In this document: positions 52,193-63,079 of the stretch, in pieces
Layout: every line of letters starts with the position of its first letter
Numbering within the stretch: the first letter of the stretch is position 1
From: Pseudomonadota bacterium
GTDB lineage: Bacteria > Pseudomonadota > Gammaproteobacteria > Acidiferrobacterales > UBA6901
Assembly (NCBI GenBank): GCA_021785515.1
Contig: JAJYEX010000001.1
Location: 186,001 to 250,000 of the forward strand
Length of the DNA stretch: 64,000 nucleotides
Reading direction: 5' to 3'
The notes under the pieces: model-generated
What the model saw: only the letters and a program-made list of their open reading frames with translations
What the model was told of the DNA's origin: nothing
Databases searched by the model: none
Program-made: the position numbers and the translations under genes

Positions 52193-52501
52193 ATGACCGA
52201 GTTTGCCGCAAAGCGCAATCCAAAGCGCTGCCCTACCCATCCGGGTGCGCTGCTGCGCGAGGATATTCTGCCGGCACTGAAGCTGAGCAAGACCGCCGTT
52301 GCCGAGGCGCTCGGTATTTCCCGCCAGCACCTGTATGACATCCTGCGCGAACGCAAGCCGGTATCTGCCGAGGTCGCGGTGCGCCTTGGTGCGGCCTTCG
52401 GCAACGGTCCCGACGTGTGGCTGCGCATGCAGGCCGCCTATGACGCCTGGCACGCCGCGCGCAAGGTCGACGTGAGCAAGGTACTGCGGCTCGCGGCATA
52501 G
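52193..52501 (+). CDS. higA: HigA-family antitoxin (XRE HTH)
   Basis: HPGALLREDILPALKLSKTAVAEALGISRQHLYDILRERKPVSAEVAVRLGAAFGNGPDVWLRMQAAYD. Confidence 0.94.
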   Translation: MTEFAAKRNPKRCPTHPGALLREDILPALKLSKTAVAEALGISRQHLYDILRERKPVSAEVAVRLGAAFGNGPDVWLRMQAAYDAWHAARKVDVSKVLRLAA

Positions 52502-52595
52502 GCAAATGAAGGAAGGCAGCAATGGCCGAGATGTGGGACTTTAGTAATGCGCCATCCAGACTGAAAGCGACGCAAATCCAAGTATAACGCCTGAG

Positions 52596-53845
52596 CTACC
52601 GCTCAGCTTGCACTTTTTTGTTGGATGCGTGCGGATTATGCTTCCGTGGAGGCCGCATGCAGTTGCAATGGCCTTCATACTTGGCCTTGGCCGCCCACGC
52701 CTTGGCCTTGGCCAGGTTTCGCGCCACACCGCGCCCGTATCGATAGGCCCAGACGAGACCCGCATCGGCACTGTAATCTCCCTGCGCCGCTGCTTTGCGC
52801 CACCAGGCAACCGCAAGAGTGTTGTTGCGGACAACGCCTTGCCCGCGTGCATAGGCCCAACCGAGACGGGCCTCGGCAAGACTGTATCCTTGCGCGGCAG
52901 CCTTCCGGTACCAGTAAAGCGCATGGACCTAGTCTTGCCGCACACCCCATGCGTAGCCATAGGCTAAACCAAGATTGGTCTCGGCCATTGGATCATCTTG
53001 GGCTACTCCTTGCCATCAAAGCGCCAATGCCTGCCGGTAGTCCTGATGCACGCCCTGGCCGTAAACATAGGCAATACCCAGTTCGGCCTCGGCGAGGCCA
53101 AACCCTTGCGCACTCGCTTTACGCAGCCAGTACACTGCCCTGGAAGCGTCGTATGATGTGCCCCAAGCATTGAAGTAGACGGTGCCAAGAATGTCTTCGG
53201 CATAGGGGTTGCCGCACTGGGCTTTCGGTCGGCTTCGCGCCAACGCCTTGCACCACCACGCCTGCGCCCGTGACGGGCTTTGTGAGACCCCGACTCCACG
53301 GGCATACACCCAGCCGAGGATTTCTTCAGCGAAGATATTGTGGTACAACGCCGCCCGATGCCACCAGGTAACGGCCGCCTCCTCGTTCTGTCTCACGCCA
53401 AGGATGCCCGTTGCAGAAACAGAACCGAGCGCAAGCGCACCCCAGGAATTGTGGTGCGCGGCTGCTTCCCGGAACCAGCCTAGGGCCATCTTGCTGTCCG
53501 GCGACACCCCGAGACCCCTGAGATAATGCCCCCCCTAAGTCAAACTCGGCGTCAGCCTGGCCCTGCTGTGCCGCTTGTCGAAACCAGTGCACCGCCTCAG
53601 TCGGGTTCTGAGGAACGTCACGACCCACATCTATAGAGCACACCCAGGGCAGCGTCAGCCTCCGGATCACCGTGGGCGGCAGCCTGTTCGATGTCCTGTG
53701 CTGCGTGAATATCCCCGGCACGGGCCCGCCATTCCAGTCGCCTTGCCTGAGTGCGCGTCATGGCCCAGGTCGGTGAGGCAACCAAAAGTAGTACCAACAC
53801 CGGGAGGTTTGACAGCGCCTGCGGGCAGAACAGTCGGGCGCTCAT
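52596..53845 (-). pseudogene. Secreted Sel1-repeat (TPR-like) protein, disrupted by two frameshifts and two nonsense codons
   Basis: Signal peptide MSARLFCPQALSNLPVLVLLLVASPTWA; Sel1 repeats continue through TGA (53016-53018) and TAG (52929-52931) and across +1 shifts near 53632 and in a C7/G7 tract at 53529-53535. Confidence 0.85.
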
Positions 53846-54216
53846 CTCGTATGGCCTCCTTGGCCGGTTTTCTTCTCGGAGTCTATCCGTGCCGGAGTGA
53901 TTTGCAAGATGGGTACCGTTGGCTCGAGAATCCGGTCCTGGAAATCGTACACTGGAGGAACGGATTCTGGCTGGACATTGCCATTAACTCCTCAACCTGA
54001 CCAACAGCGGCCTTTTACACCCGGTTAAAACCATAACATTACGGACGATGCAAGATATGGTTCCAGGCACAAACAGCCCTGGACTGGCCAAAACGCCGGA
54101 ACACCACGACTCCCGAGGAGTCTAAATTCCATGGCATCATCAGGCGCACAAAATGGCCGGCAAGCCACGGGAACCGGTTGGCCGCATTCCGCCACAGAAC
54201 AATGGACTCGTGATTT

Positions 54217-54250
54217 GTGCCACTGAAAATCGCCTGCGCAAAAGTGGCAC
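54217..54250. repeat. Inverted repeat GTGCCACT-N18-AGTGGCAC upstream of 54307 CDS
   Basis: Perfect 8-bp arms (54217-54224 / 54243-54250). Confidence 0.5.
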
Positions 54251-54306
54251 CACACAGGCTTTCATGTCCGGGCCGTCCGGTCGGCGCCGGGCGTAAGGAG
54301 GCACTT

Positions 54307-54813
54307 ATGTACCGCAGACTTTATTTTGTATTACCCGACGAATTCCACGCCCTGCAGGTCATGCGACAAATGGAGGCACACGGCGTGAATCGTGACCGGA
54401 TTCATGCTATCCCGGGACACGGAACAACACTGGGTCAGCTGCCTCCCGCCAGCTTGCGCCAGCAGCAGGATATCGCTGGCCGGATTGAAAAGATTCTCTG
54501 GATGACAAACATGGTGATTTTTTTCCTGGCCCTGATCGGACTGATTCAGGCGCTGGCCAGTCAGTCCATAATCGGGTCCGTTGTTGCAATACTGGTGGTT
54601 GGCGCAACCCTGGGTGGAGGCGTGTTGTTCGCAGCACGCGTCCCGGACACGCATCTCGGTGAACTGCGTGGCGCTCTCAGCCATGACGATATCGTGCTCA
54701 TGGTGGATGTGCCGAAAACACGCGTTCACGAAATCGGTGAAATCGTGGAACGCAACCATCCTGAAGTCACCGCTGGAGGTGTCGGCTGGGCCGTCTCCGC
54801 ACTCGGAATCTAA
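54307..54813 (+). CDS. Hypothetical membrane protein (168 aa)
   Basis: MYRRLYFVLPDEFHALQVMRQMEAHGVNRDRIHAIPGHG...; two TM segments in the middle. Confidence 0.8.
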   Translation: MYRRLYFVLPDEFHALQVMRQMEAHGVNRDRIHAIPGHGTTLGQLPPASLRQQQDIAGRIEKILWMTNMVIFFLALIGLIQALASQSIIGSVVAILVVGATLGGGVLFAARVPDTHLGELRGALSHDDIVLMVDVPKTRVHEIGEIVERNHPEVTAGGVGWAVSALGI

Positions 54814-54927
54814 CGGCACCTGCCCCGCCACCACACCTGTCGGAGCCGGCCCTGAATCGCGCCCTCAGTTTTCGGGCACCCGGCAGTTCTATGTGACAAG
54901 ACCGCTACGGCGCGCGACAATCGCACC

Positions 54928-55629
54928 ATGGAATGCGACGGGACCCAGACTGTCATATCGCTGCGTGGCGTCGAGCACCGCTACCGCGAGGGCGATCGGG
55001 TACGACCTGTCCTGCTCGGAGTCGACCTGGACGTGCGCGCCGGAGAATGGGTCGCCCTCGTCGGGCACAGCGGCTGCGGCAAGTCCACGCTTCTGAATCT
55101 GATCAGCGGGATAGATCGTCCCGATCGGGGCGACATCCGTCTCAACGGAACCAACATCGCTCTCCTGTCCGAGCGCGAACGGACCCTCTTCCGACGCCGG
55201 AATATCGGTTTCGTCTACCAGTTTTTCAACCTTATCCCCACTCTGACGGTGGAAGAGAACCTGCTTCTGCCCATCGAACTCAACGGGCTGGATCCGGTGC
55301 GCGTCGGCGAACTGCTCGCAGCCACCGGACTGCAGGAGCGGCGCGCAGCCTTTCCCGATCGCCTGTCAGGAGGCGAGCAACAGCGCGTCGCCATCGCGCG
55401 GGCACTGGCGCACGATCCCCTGCTGCTGCTGGCCGACGAGCCCACCGGCAACCTCGATCGCGCGACCGGCGAGCTGATGCTGCAGCTGATGGAATCCCTT
55501 GCCCGCAAGGCCCACCGCGCTCTGCTCATGGTCACCCACTCCCACGATGTAGCACGGAGAGCAGACCGCGTACTGATGCTGGATAACGGCCGAATTGCCG
55601 CCATGACAGAACGCGAGGCAATAGACTGA
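54928..55629 (+). CDS. ABC transporter ATP-binding protein (LolD/MacB-like)
   Basis: [61 protein letters not shown]. Confidence 0.95.
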   Translation: MECDGTQTVISLRGVEHRYREGDRVRPVLLGVDLDVRAGEWVALVGHSGCGKSTLLNLISGIDRPDRGDIRLNGTNIALLSERERTLFRRRNIGFVYQFFNLIPTLTVEENLLLPIELNGLDPVRVGELLAATGLQERRAAFPDRLSGGEQQRVAIARALAHDPLLLLADEPTGNLDRATGELMLQLMESLARKAHRALLMVTHSHDVARRADRVLMLDNGRIAAMTEREAID

Positions 55630-58172
55630 TGGCCGCAGCGGTCTGGCGCGCCAATTCCCGTTTCCTCAGTCGTCATCCGTGGCAGATATTCCTCGCCATC
55701 CTGGGTGTTGCCCTCGGGGTCGCGGTAGTGGTCGCAGTCGGCCTGGCAAACACCAGCGCAATCCGCGCCTTCCGTCTGGCCTCGCAAGCTATCGCCGGCA
55801 GCGCCACGGACCAAATTGTCGGCGGACCCGCAGGATTAACAGACCGCCTGTACACGCGTCTGCGCGTTAAGGCCGGCATCGAGGCAAGTTCGCCGATTGT
55901 CGACGGTTATGCCAGGGCCGCAGACGAGACCCTTCATATAGTCGGCATCGACCCTTTCGCCGGGAGCGCTTCCGCAGATAGTCTCGGTGGTGTCAGGGCG
56001 GGCGCTATCCGGCGGCTACTGATCGAACCTGGGGCCCTGCTGCTCGGAAGCGCCACCGCTCGCCGGTTAGGCCTGAAGCCCGGCAATCGCATGGTTATAC
56101 GTTGCGCCGGCCAGCGCCACACGGTGACTTTGGCCGGCCTGCTGCCGCATACGGGCATGTCGGCAGCACAGGATGGGCTTGCCATTACCGACATTTCTAC
56201 CGCCCAGATCCTCACCGGACAGATCGGACGCCTCAGTCGAATCGATCTGGAGGTACCACGCGGCATCGCCGGACGGCGCATGCGCGCACGCATTGCCGAA
56301 TTGCTGCCCGCCGGGGCCAGGTTGATGCCTAGCCAGGCACGAACTGGTGCAATGATCCATATGACGCGCGCGTTCCGCACCAATCTTACGGCGATGAGTC
56401 TGCTCGCCCTGATCGTTGGCATGTTTTTGATTTACAACACCATGACATTTGCCGTACTGCAGCGCAGGCGCCTCATCGGCATGCTGCGCGCTCTGGGCGT
56501 AACGCGCCGGGAGGTGTTCGGTCAGGTCGTAGCTGAGGCGCTGGTGCTTGGGGCAATCGGCACTGTTGCGGGCATCGGTCTTGGCATCGGGCTGGGCGAA
56601 ATCCTGCTGCATCTGGTGACCCGCACGATTAATAATCTGTACTTCGTCGTGTCCGTCACCCGACTGCTCGTTACACCGGTGCCCATTATGGAAGGGGCCA
56701 GCCTTGGAGTCGGGGCGACCGTCCTTGCGTCGATCGTCCCGGCACTGGAAGCTTCCGGCACAACACCCGGAAACGCAATGCGGCGCTCGACGATCGAACA
56801 ACGCACGCGCAGCCTGTCGCCCCGCCTCGCACTTGCAGGCGGTATACTGGCAGTTGCGGCACTGGCGCTTCTGGCGTTGCCGACGAGAAACCTGATCGTC
56901 GGCTTCGCAGTGCTGTTCATGGTGGCTGTCGGAATGGTACTGATCGCCCCGATTGCGGTGTCGTGGCTGAGCGCGATCGCGCATACCATGGCCGCCCGCG
57001 CCGGAAGCATGGCCGGAAGTGTGCTGGGCCGATTTGCGCTGCGCGGAATCACCGCTTCCCTCAGTCGAACCGGGGTCGCTATCGCAGCCTTGATGCTGGC
57101 CCTCGCAACCACCGTTGGCGTCGGAATCATGATTCAGAGCCTACGTGCCACAGTCAGGCAGTGGCTGTCATCGACACTGCAAGCCGATGTCTACGTTACT
57201 GTCCCCCAGCTCGATCCAAGCGGCACGCCGCCGGAAATCGACCCCCGAGTGGTGACAGCCATCAGGCAGATTCCAGGGATCGCAGCCGTAACCGGCGCAA
57301 GACGGGCCACGGTTGAGTCATCAGGCGGCCTGGCTCAGATCGTTGCGGTGGATTTTGCTGCGGCCCAAGCGTCGCGCTTCCGGCTCGTAGATGGAAACCG
57401 GCACAAGGTCTGGTCCGAATTCGATGCGAACCGGGCGGTGCTGGTTTCGCAATCATACGCCTACCGCAATCGGATGCGCGTGGGTGCAAGACTGCATCTG
57501 CTCACCGACCGGGGTTACCGGTCACTGCCGATAGCGGGCATTTTTTTAGACTACGGATCCGAGCAAGGCATCATCCTCATACATCGTCAGCTCTACGAAC
57601 GCTATTTTGCAGACCGTGGCGTGAGCTCCCTAGGGCTGTACCTGCGTCCCGGAGTCCACGCCGCGCAGGTGATTGATGCTGTCCGCGCGGCGGCGATGCA
57701 CCAGCAGATGATCATCGCGGAATCCAGTCGCGCAATCCGCTCGGCCTCGCTCAAGGTATTTGACGACGCCTTTGCAATTACTGGCGTGCTCAAGGCGCTG
57801 GCGATTGTGATTGCCGTCGTTGGGATTTTGAGCGCCCTCATGGCGCTACAGCTGGAGCGGTCACGCGAATTCGCGGTGCTGCGTGCAACCGGTTTTACCC
57901 AGGGACAGGTCTGGGGAATACTTACCATACAGACCGGCTTCATGGGTATTTGTGCGGGCATACTGGCGCTTCCTGCCGGTATCGTCCTGGCTCTGCTGCT
58001 CATACACGTCATAAACCGCCGCGCTTTCGGCTGGAGCATGCAAACCGTCATCACGCCCTCCGTACTGGCTCAGGCTCTGGTGCTCGCGCTGGTGGTGGCA
58101 TTGGCAGCCGGACTATATCCCGGGTGGCGGATGGCGCGCACCAGTCCGGCAGACGCCTTGCGGGAGGAATAG
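55629..58172 (+). CDS. FtsX-like ABC transporter permease (847 aa)
   Basis: MacB-PCD/FtsX topology: [47 protein letters not shown] and C-terminal [27 protein letters not shown]. Confidence 0.93.
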   Translation: MAAAVWRANSRFLSRHPWQIFLAILGVALGVAVVVAVGLANTSAIRAFRLASQAIAGSATDQIVGGPAGLTDRLYTRLRVKAGIEASSPIVDGYARAADETLHIVGIDPFAGSASADSLGGVRAGAIRRLLIEPGALLLGSATARRLGLKPGNRMVIRCAGQRHTVTLAGLLPHTGMSAAQDGLAITDISTAQILTGQIGRLSRIDLEVPRGIAGRRMRARIAELLPAGARLMPSQARTGAMIHMTRAFRTNLTAMSLLALIVGMFLIYNTMTFAVLQRRRLIGMLRALGVTRREVFGQVVAEALVLGAIGTVAGIGLGIGLGEILLHLVTRTINNLYFVVSVTRLLVTPVPIMEGASLGVGATVLASIVPALEASGTTPGNAMRRSTIEQRTRSLSPRLALAGGILAVAALALLALPTRNLIVGFAVLFMVAVGMVLIAPIAVSWLSAIAHTMAARAGSMAGSVLGRFALRGITASLSRTGVAIAALMLALATTVGVGIMIQSLRATVRQWLSSTLQADVYVTVPQLDPSGTPPEIDPRVVTAIRQIPGIAAVTGARRATVESSGGLAQIVAVDFAAAQASRFRLVDGNRHKVWSEFDANRAVLVSQSYAYRNRMRVGARLHLLTDRGYRSLPIAGIFLDYGSEQGIILIHRQLYERYFADRGVSSLGLYLRPGVHAAQVIDAVRAAAMHQQMIIAESSRAIRSASLKVFDDAFAITGVLKALAIVIAVVGILSALMALQLERSREFAVLRATGFTQGQVWGILTIQTGFMGICAGILALPAGIVLALLLIHVINRRAFGWSMQTVITPSVLAQALVLALVVALAAGLYPGWRMARTSPADALREE

Positions 58173-58174
58173 AG

Positions 58175-59329
58175 GTGCGCTGGCGACACGTTGTGATGTT
58201 CGTGCTGGCGGGGTCGGCGGCAGTATTGATTGTGACATACGGTGCCGGAAAGCAGGCCGTACTGCCGGCATCCAATATGGCGGCGGTGCTGGGGACAGGA
58301 GCTGAAAATGGTTACGCCCATGCCGATGGTCCGCGGCGCTTCCGCTTTCCCCGTGACTTCGGTCCTCATCGCGCGTTTAAAACCGAATGGTGGTACTTCA
58401 CCGGAAATCTCGACAGCAGACATGGGCAAAGATTTGGTTACGAGCTGACCCTGTTCCGTTTCTCTCTCACGCCACACGCGATCCGCAGCCCCTCCCCGTG
58501 GTCGACCAACCAGGCATATGTGGCGCATTTTGCGATCACTGACCCCAGCCGCAAGCGATTCCATTTCTTCGAACAGAGCGCGCGTGGCGCCATCGGCCTG
58601 GCGGGAGCCCAAGCCGAACCGTTCCGGGTGTGGGTGTACAACTGGAGCGTCCAAGCGGTCACTGGCGCCGAATGGCCGTGGAAACTGCATGCCGCCGCCA
58701 AGAACGTCGACCTGAATCTCAGCTTGGCTCCGCTGACCGCTCCTGTTCTGCAGGGTGATCACGGCCTGAGCCGCAAGGGGCCTGGTCCGGGGAACGCATC
58801 CTATTACTATTCGATCCCGCGCCTCGATACCCGCGGCACCCTCTCACTGAACGGCCGGCTGTTTTCCGTATCAGGCCTGACTTGGATGGACCGGGAATGG
58901 AGTACCAGCGCACTGGCTCCCGACGAGGTCGGATGGGACTGGTTCGGATTGCAGCTGTCCGACGGCTCCGACTTGATGTTCTACCGCCTGAGACTCAAAA
59001 ACGGGGCGACCTCGCCCTTCAGCCTGGGATCCATTGTGGGCCGACACGGACATGTGACACCGCTGAGCAAGGCAGAAGTCCGCATCCGGGTCCTCGGACA
59101 CTGGCGCAGTCCGCACGGCGGCACCTATCCGGCGCGCTGGCGACTGTCCGTCCGGCGCGAACACCTGATCCTCGATGTCACACCCATGCTCGCGGACCAG
59201 GAACTCGATGTCGGCGTGCGATACTGGGAGGGTGCAGTCAACGTACAGGGTTACCGCAACGGACAGCCGATACGCGGGCGAGGTTATGTTGAGCTGACCG
59301 GCTACGCGTCATCGGAAACGCGGCACTAG
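58175..59329 (+). CDS. Lipocalin-like CrtC/AttH family secreted protein
   Basis: GTG start after FtsX stop; FPRDFGPHRAFKTEWWYFTGNLDSRHGQRFGYELTLFRFSLTP; LTWMDREWSTSALAPDEVGWDWFGLQLSDGSDLMFYRLR. Confidence 0.88.
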   Translation: MRWRHVVMFVLAGSAAVLIVTYGAGKQAVLPASNMAAVLGTGAENGYAHADGPRRFRFPRDFGPHRAFKTEWWYFTGNLDSRHGQRFGYELTLFRFSLTPHAIRSPSPWSTNQAYVAHFAITDPSRKRFHFFEQSARGAIGLAGAQAEPFRVWVYNWSVQAVTGAEWPWKLHAAAKNVDLNLSLAPLTAPVLQGDHGLSRKGPGPGNASYYYSIPRLDTRGTLSLNGRLFSVSGLTWMDREWSTSALAPDEVGWDWFGLQLSDGSDLMFYRLRLKNGATSPFSLGSIVGRHGHVTPLSKAEVRIRVLGHWRSPHGGTYPARWRLSVRREHLILDVTPMLADQELDVGVRYWEGAVNVQGYRNGQPIRGRGYVELTGYASSETRH

Positions 59330-59573
59330 GACACAACAGACCGGGTCGGTTCAGACCAGGCGTTTGGCCGTACGCCCACTGACACCGGTGGGCGCCGGAC
59401 ACCGGTTCTATCAACCCTGAATCGCCGCGGGCAGGCACTTCCGGTTCCTGACCCTAGCGAGCAATCTTGAGTCTGGCCGGGCACACGTCAGATCAATCCC
59501 GACACCCGGGCCGGCCGGTAGCGCCGCTTTCCGGTTTACGCTATCGTCCGCGACGGCCGTGCGACAAAATTCA

Positions 59574-61304
59574 ATGACAAACGTTACGGGCTGGTTGAAG
59601 CAGACTGGTATCCGCGCTGCGAAACCCTTGCGGGTGGCGGTGGCTCTGGGAACGTGCAGCGGTCTGCTGCTCATTCTGCAGGCCTGGGTTCTGGCCGGAA
59701 TCGTCAACACGGTGGTCTTTGGCCACCGGGGCATGACGGCCGTCTCGCCCATGCTGATGTCTTTGCTGGCCGTGTTTGCTGCCCGCTCCGCTATCGCGTG
59801 GGCATCGGAGCGCATGGCCTTCCATGCGGCCGCCAACATCAAGCTCGACGTCCGACGGCAACTGCTGGAACACCTTTTCGCCCTGGGTCCGGTACGGATG
59901 GTCGCAGAGCACGCCGGGGAACTCGCCACCACACTCACCGATGGCGTCGAGGCGCTGGAAGCCTATTACGCCCGCTTTCTGCCACAGATGGCGCTGGCCG
60001 CCCTGGTGCCGTTGTCCATTCTGGCAGTGGTCACGCCTCTCGACTGGGTATCAGGACTGGTGTTGGTCGCAACCGGACCCTTGATTCCCCTGGCGATGAT
60101 CTTCATCGGGCGGAATGCCGAAGCCCTGAACCAGCGCCAATGGCGCCGGCTGGCGCGTCTCAGCGCGCACTTTCTGGATGTTCTTCAGGGTCTCACCACG
60201 TTGAAGCTGTTCAATGCCAGCCGCCGGGAAGCTGCGGTCGTGGCGAAACTCTCCGACGATTACCGGAAAAGCACGATGGCTGTGCTGCGCATCGCGTTCC
60301 TGTCATCTTTGGCGCTCGAGTTTCTCGCTACCGTAAGTATCGCCCTGATCGCGGTACTCATCGGCTTCCGGATGATGTGGAGAGACCTCGGGTTCAGGGC
60401 AGGCCTTCTGGTCCTGCTGCTTGCGCCAGAGTTCTATCTGCCCCTGCGTACGCTGGGCACACATTATCATGCGCGCATGAATGCGATCGGGGCCGGGGAG
60501 CGTATCGTGCAACTGCTCAAGACAGAGGCTCCACCGCAACCTCAGGCTGCGCTTGCGCTGCCGGCGTCGAACCGAATCGGCATCCAGCTGCAAAACGTAC
60601 GCTATGCCTATGATTCCGGACACCTGGTCCTGGACGGGGTGTCGATCGAAATCGCGGCCGCCGAACACATCGCCCTGGTGGGCCCTTCGGGTGCAGGCAA
60701 AACGACAGTGGTCAACCTGCTCCTCGGTTTTGCGCAGCCGGATTCGGGACAGATACTGGTTAACGGGTACCCGCTAGATGCGGTCGATCGGCGGCAGTGG
60801 CTCAAGCACGTGACCTGGGTACCGCAGAATCCACGCATTTTTCACGGAACAGTGTACGACAACATTACCCTGGGTCGACCTGGATCCGATCGGGAGGCTG
60901 TGCGCGCCGCCGCCCACCTGGCCCTGGCCGATGAGTTCATCGAAAGCTTGCCGTTTGGGTACGACACAGTGGTAGGTGAGGGAGGACGGGGACTGTCTGG
61001 CGGGCAGGTCCGGCGCCTCGCGCTGGCCCGTGCGTTTTTCAAGGATGCACCGGTGGTGATTCTCGACGAACCGAGCGCCAGTCTCGATCTGGAGAGTGAA
61101 GCCAAACTGACAGCCGGGCTTGACCGCCTCACGCGCGGCCGCACCACCGTCGTCATCGCGCATCGGCTCAACACCGTCATGAACGCCGATCGCATCATCG
61201 TGCTCGATCACGGACAGGTCGTGGAATCCGGAACACACCGTGAACTGTTGGGTCAGACCGGCCTCTATCACAGGCTTGTCGGACAGTATGCGGGGGCCGG
61301 ATGA
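59574..61304 (+). CDS. cydD: Thiol reductant ABC exporter subunit CydD
   Basis: Exporter TMD plus NBD (GPSGAGKTTVVNLLLGF, LSGGQVRRLALARAF); paired with cydC and near cydB. Confidence 0.93.
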   Translation: MTNVTGWLKQTGIRAAKPLRVAVALGTCSGLLLILQAWVLAGIVNTVVFGHRGMTAVSPMLMSLLAVFAARSAIAWASERMAFHAAANIKLDVRRQLLEHLFALGPVRMVAEHAGELATTLTDGVEALEAYYARFLPQMALAALVPLSILAVVTPLDWVSGLVLVATGPLIPLAMIFIGRNAEALNQRQWRRLARLSAHFLDVLQGLTTLKLFNASRREAAVVAKLSDDYRKSTMAVLRIAFLSSLALEFLATVSIALIAVLIGFRMMWRDLGFRAGLLVLLLAPEFYLPLRTLGTHYHARMNAIGAGERIVQLLKTEAPPQPQAALALPASNRIGIQLQNVRYAYDSGHLVLDGVSIEIAAAEHIALVGPSGAGKTTVVNLLLGFAQPDSGQILVNGYPLDAVDRRQWLKHVTWVPQNPRIFHGTVYDNITLGRPGSDREAVRAAAHLALADEFIESLPFGYDTVVGEGGRGLSGGQVRRLALARAFFKDAPVVILDEPSASLDLESEAKLTAGLDRLTRGRTTVVIAHRLNTVMNADRIIVLDHGQVVESGTHRELLGQTGLYHRLVGQYAGAG

Positions 61305-63055
61305 GCACGTTCCGCCGGCTGATAGGCCTGTTCCTGCCCTACTGGCGCTGGATCGCTTTCGGCATACTGGTTTCGCTGGTGGTGGTCATCGCCAATATGG
61401 CACTACTCGGAACGGCCGGCTGGTTTCTTGCCGCCATGGCGGTGGCGGGTGCCGCCGGCGGAACCATGAACTACCTCTTGCCGGCGGCAGCTATCCGCGC
61501 CTTCGCGATCCTGCGCACCGGCGGACGCTATCTCGAACGGCTCGTGACCCACGAAGCGACGCTGCGCTGCCTGTCTGGCCTGAGAGTTTGGTTCTACGAG
61601 CGCATCGAGCCGCTGGCCCCTGCCGGTCTGGAGGCCTACCAGGGCGGTGATCTGTTAAGCCGCATCGGGGCCGATATCGATGCGCTCGACAACCTGTACC
61701 TTCGCACGCTGGTGCCCGTGACCGTGGCTGTCCTGTCGACATTGATGGCTTTCATCTTTCTGAGCCAATACAGCCTGCAGGTAGCAGTTGCCGATCTCGG
61801 ATTTTTGGCGCTCGCCGGAGCTGCACTACCGCTAGTTGCCAGACGGCTTGGAAGCGGTCCGGGGGCACGCATGGTGGAAACGTCCTCGCAACTGCGGCTG
61901 GCCGTGGTTGATGCGATACAGGGCATGGGGGAGCTGACGGTATCCGGTGCCGATCGCGCCCAACAGAAAGAGGCCGAACGGCTCAGTCATCGCCTGCAGA
62001 AAGATCAGGACCGCATGAGCTCGATAACAGGTTCCGTATCGGCCCTTTCTGGCCTTATGGTCAATCTGGCGGTCTGGTCCGCCGCGCTGCTCGGCACGGT
62101 GCTTGTGCGCCATCAGCACATCGCGGCCGTCGATCTGCCAATGCTCGTCCTGGTGGTAATGGGGAGCTTTGAGAGCGTGGCGCAGCTGCCCCAGGCCTGC
62201 CAGTACCTCGGGCACACGCTCGCCGCCGCCCGGCGCATCTTTGCCGTGGTCGATGCCCCAGCATGCATCACTGACCCTGCGCAGGCATCTCCGCAGCCAC
62301 GCGATACCAGACTGGAATTACGGGGAGTCGGTCTGCGCTACTCGCCTAGTGGGCCCTGGGTACTGACGGACATTGACCTTGCCCTGGCGCCGGGACGGCG
62401 TGTGGCAATCCTTGGTCCCTCGGGGGCCGGCAAGAGCAGCCTGATCAGCCTGCTGGCGCGATTCCGCGAATACGAACGTGGAGACATCCGTCTCGGAGGA
62501 TACCCGCTACGGGCCTACCAAGCCGAAGATCTGCGTGCGATGATCAGCGTCGTTCCGCAGCATCCTCATCTGTTCAATACCACGGTACGCGCAAACCTGC
62601 TGCTCGCCGCACCCGATGCGGATCAGGGCAGAATCGAGGCGGCCGCCAGATCGGCGCGGATCCACGCAGATATCGATGCCCTGCCCGAGGGCTACGACAG
62701 CTACGTGGGTGAGGCGGGCCTGAAGTTCTCCCGGGGGCAGATCCGGAGACTGGCCATCGCACGCGCACTCCTGAGGGATGCCCCAATTCTCATTCTCGAT
62801 GAACCCACGGAGGGCCTGGATAGCGCCACCGAACGCGAAGTCATGGACAGCCTGATGGCGGCCTCGGACAATCGGACGCTGCTGTTCATTACCCATCGTC
62901 TGGCCGGGCTGGAGCGCATGGACGAGATCGTGGTCATGGACCGAGGCCGGATAATCGAACGCGGCAGACACGCAGAACTGCTGAACGGAAATACCCGCTA
63001 CCGCCAGATGCACGCAGTGCTGGTCTTTCCGCCCGAACCTGCGGCTGTCCACTGA
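61301..63055 (+). CDS. cydC: Thiol reductant ABC exporter subunit CydC
   Basis: Overlaps cydD stop by 4 nt; AAAIRAFAILRTGGRYLERLVTHEATLRCLSGLRVWFYERIEPLAPA; GPSGAGKSSLISLLARF. Confidence 0.94.
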   Translation: MSTFRRLIGLFLPYWRWIAFGILVSLVVVIANMALLGTAGWFLAAMAVAGAAGGTMNYLLPAAAIRAFAILRTGGRYLERLVTHEATLRCLSGLRVWFYERIEPLAPAGLEAYQGGDLLSRIGADIDALDNLYLRTLVPVTVAVLSTLMAFIFLSQYSLQVAVADLGFLALAGAALPLVARRLGSGPGARMVETSSQLRLAVVDAIQGMGELTVSGADRAQQKEAERLSHRLQKDQDRMSSITGSVSALSGLMVNLAVWSAALLGTVLVRHQHIAAVDLPMLVLVVMGSFESVAQLPQACQYLGHTLAAARRIFAVVDAPACITDPAQASPQPRDTRLELRGVGLRYSPSGPWVLTDIDLALAPGRRVAILGPSGAGKSSLISLLARFREYERGDIRLGGYPLRAYQAEDLRAMISVVPQHPHLFNTTVRANLLLAAPDADQGRIEAAARSARIHADIDALPEGYDSYVGEAGLKFSRGQIRRLAIARALLRDAPILILDEPTEGLDSATEREVMDSLMAASDNRTLLFITHRLAGLERMDEIVVMDRGRIIERGRHAELLNGNTRYRQMHAVLVFPPEPAAVH

Positions 63056-63079
63056 CCCGAATGGATCCCGGACAGCCAC

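Noticed and set aside
52592-52619. Rho-independent terminator CTGAGC-TACC-GCTCAG...TTTTTT after higA
   Set aside because: Weak 6-bp stem, T run 8 nt away, and located inside the Sel1 pseudogene end; not convincing.
52596-53845. Stop-codon recoding or programmed frameshifting in the Sel1 gene
   Set aside because: Needs two readthroughs (TGA and TAG) and two frameshifts with no recoding signals; pseudogenisation or sequencing error is simpler.
59374-59393. GCCCAC-N8-GTGGGC stem after the CrtC/AttH-like gene as terminator
   Set aside because: Short stem, no T tract and high background GC; could be chance.
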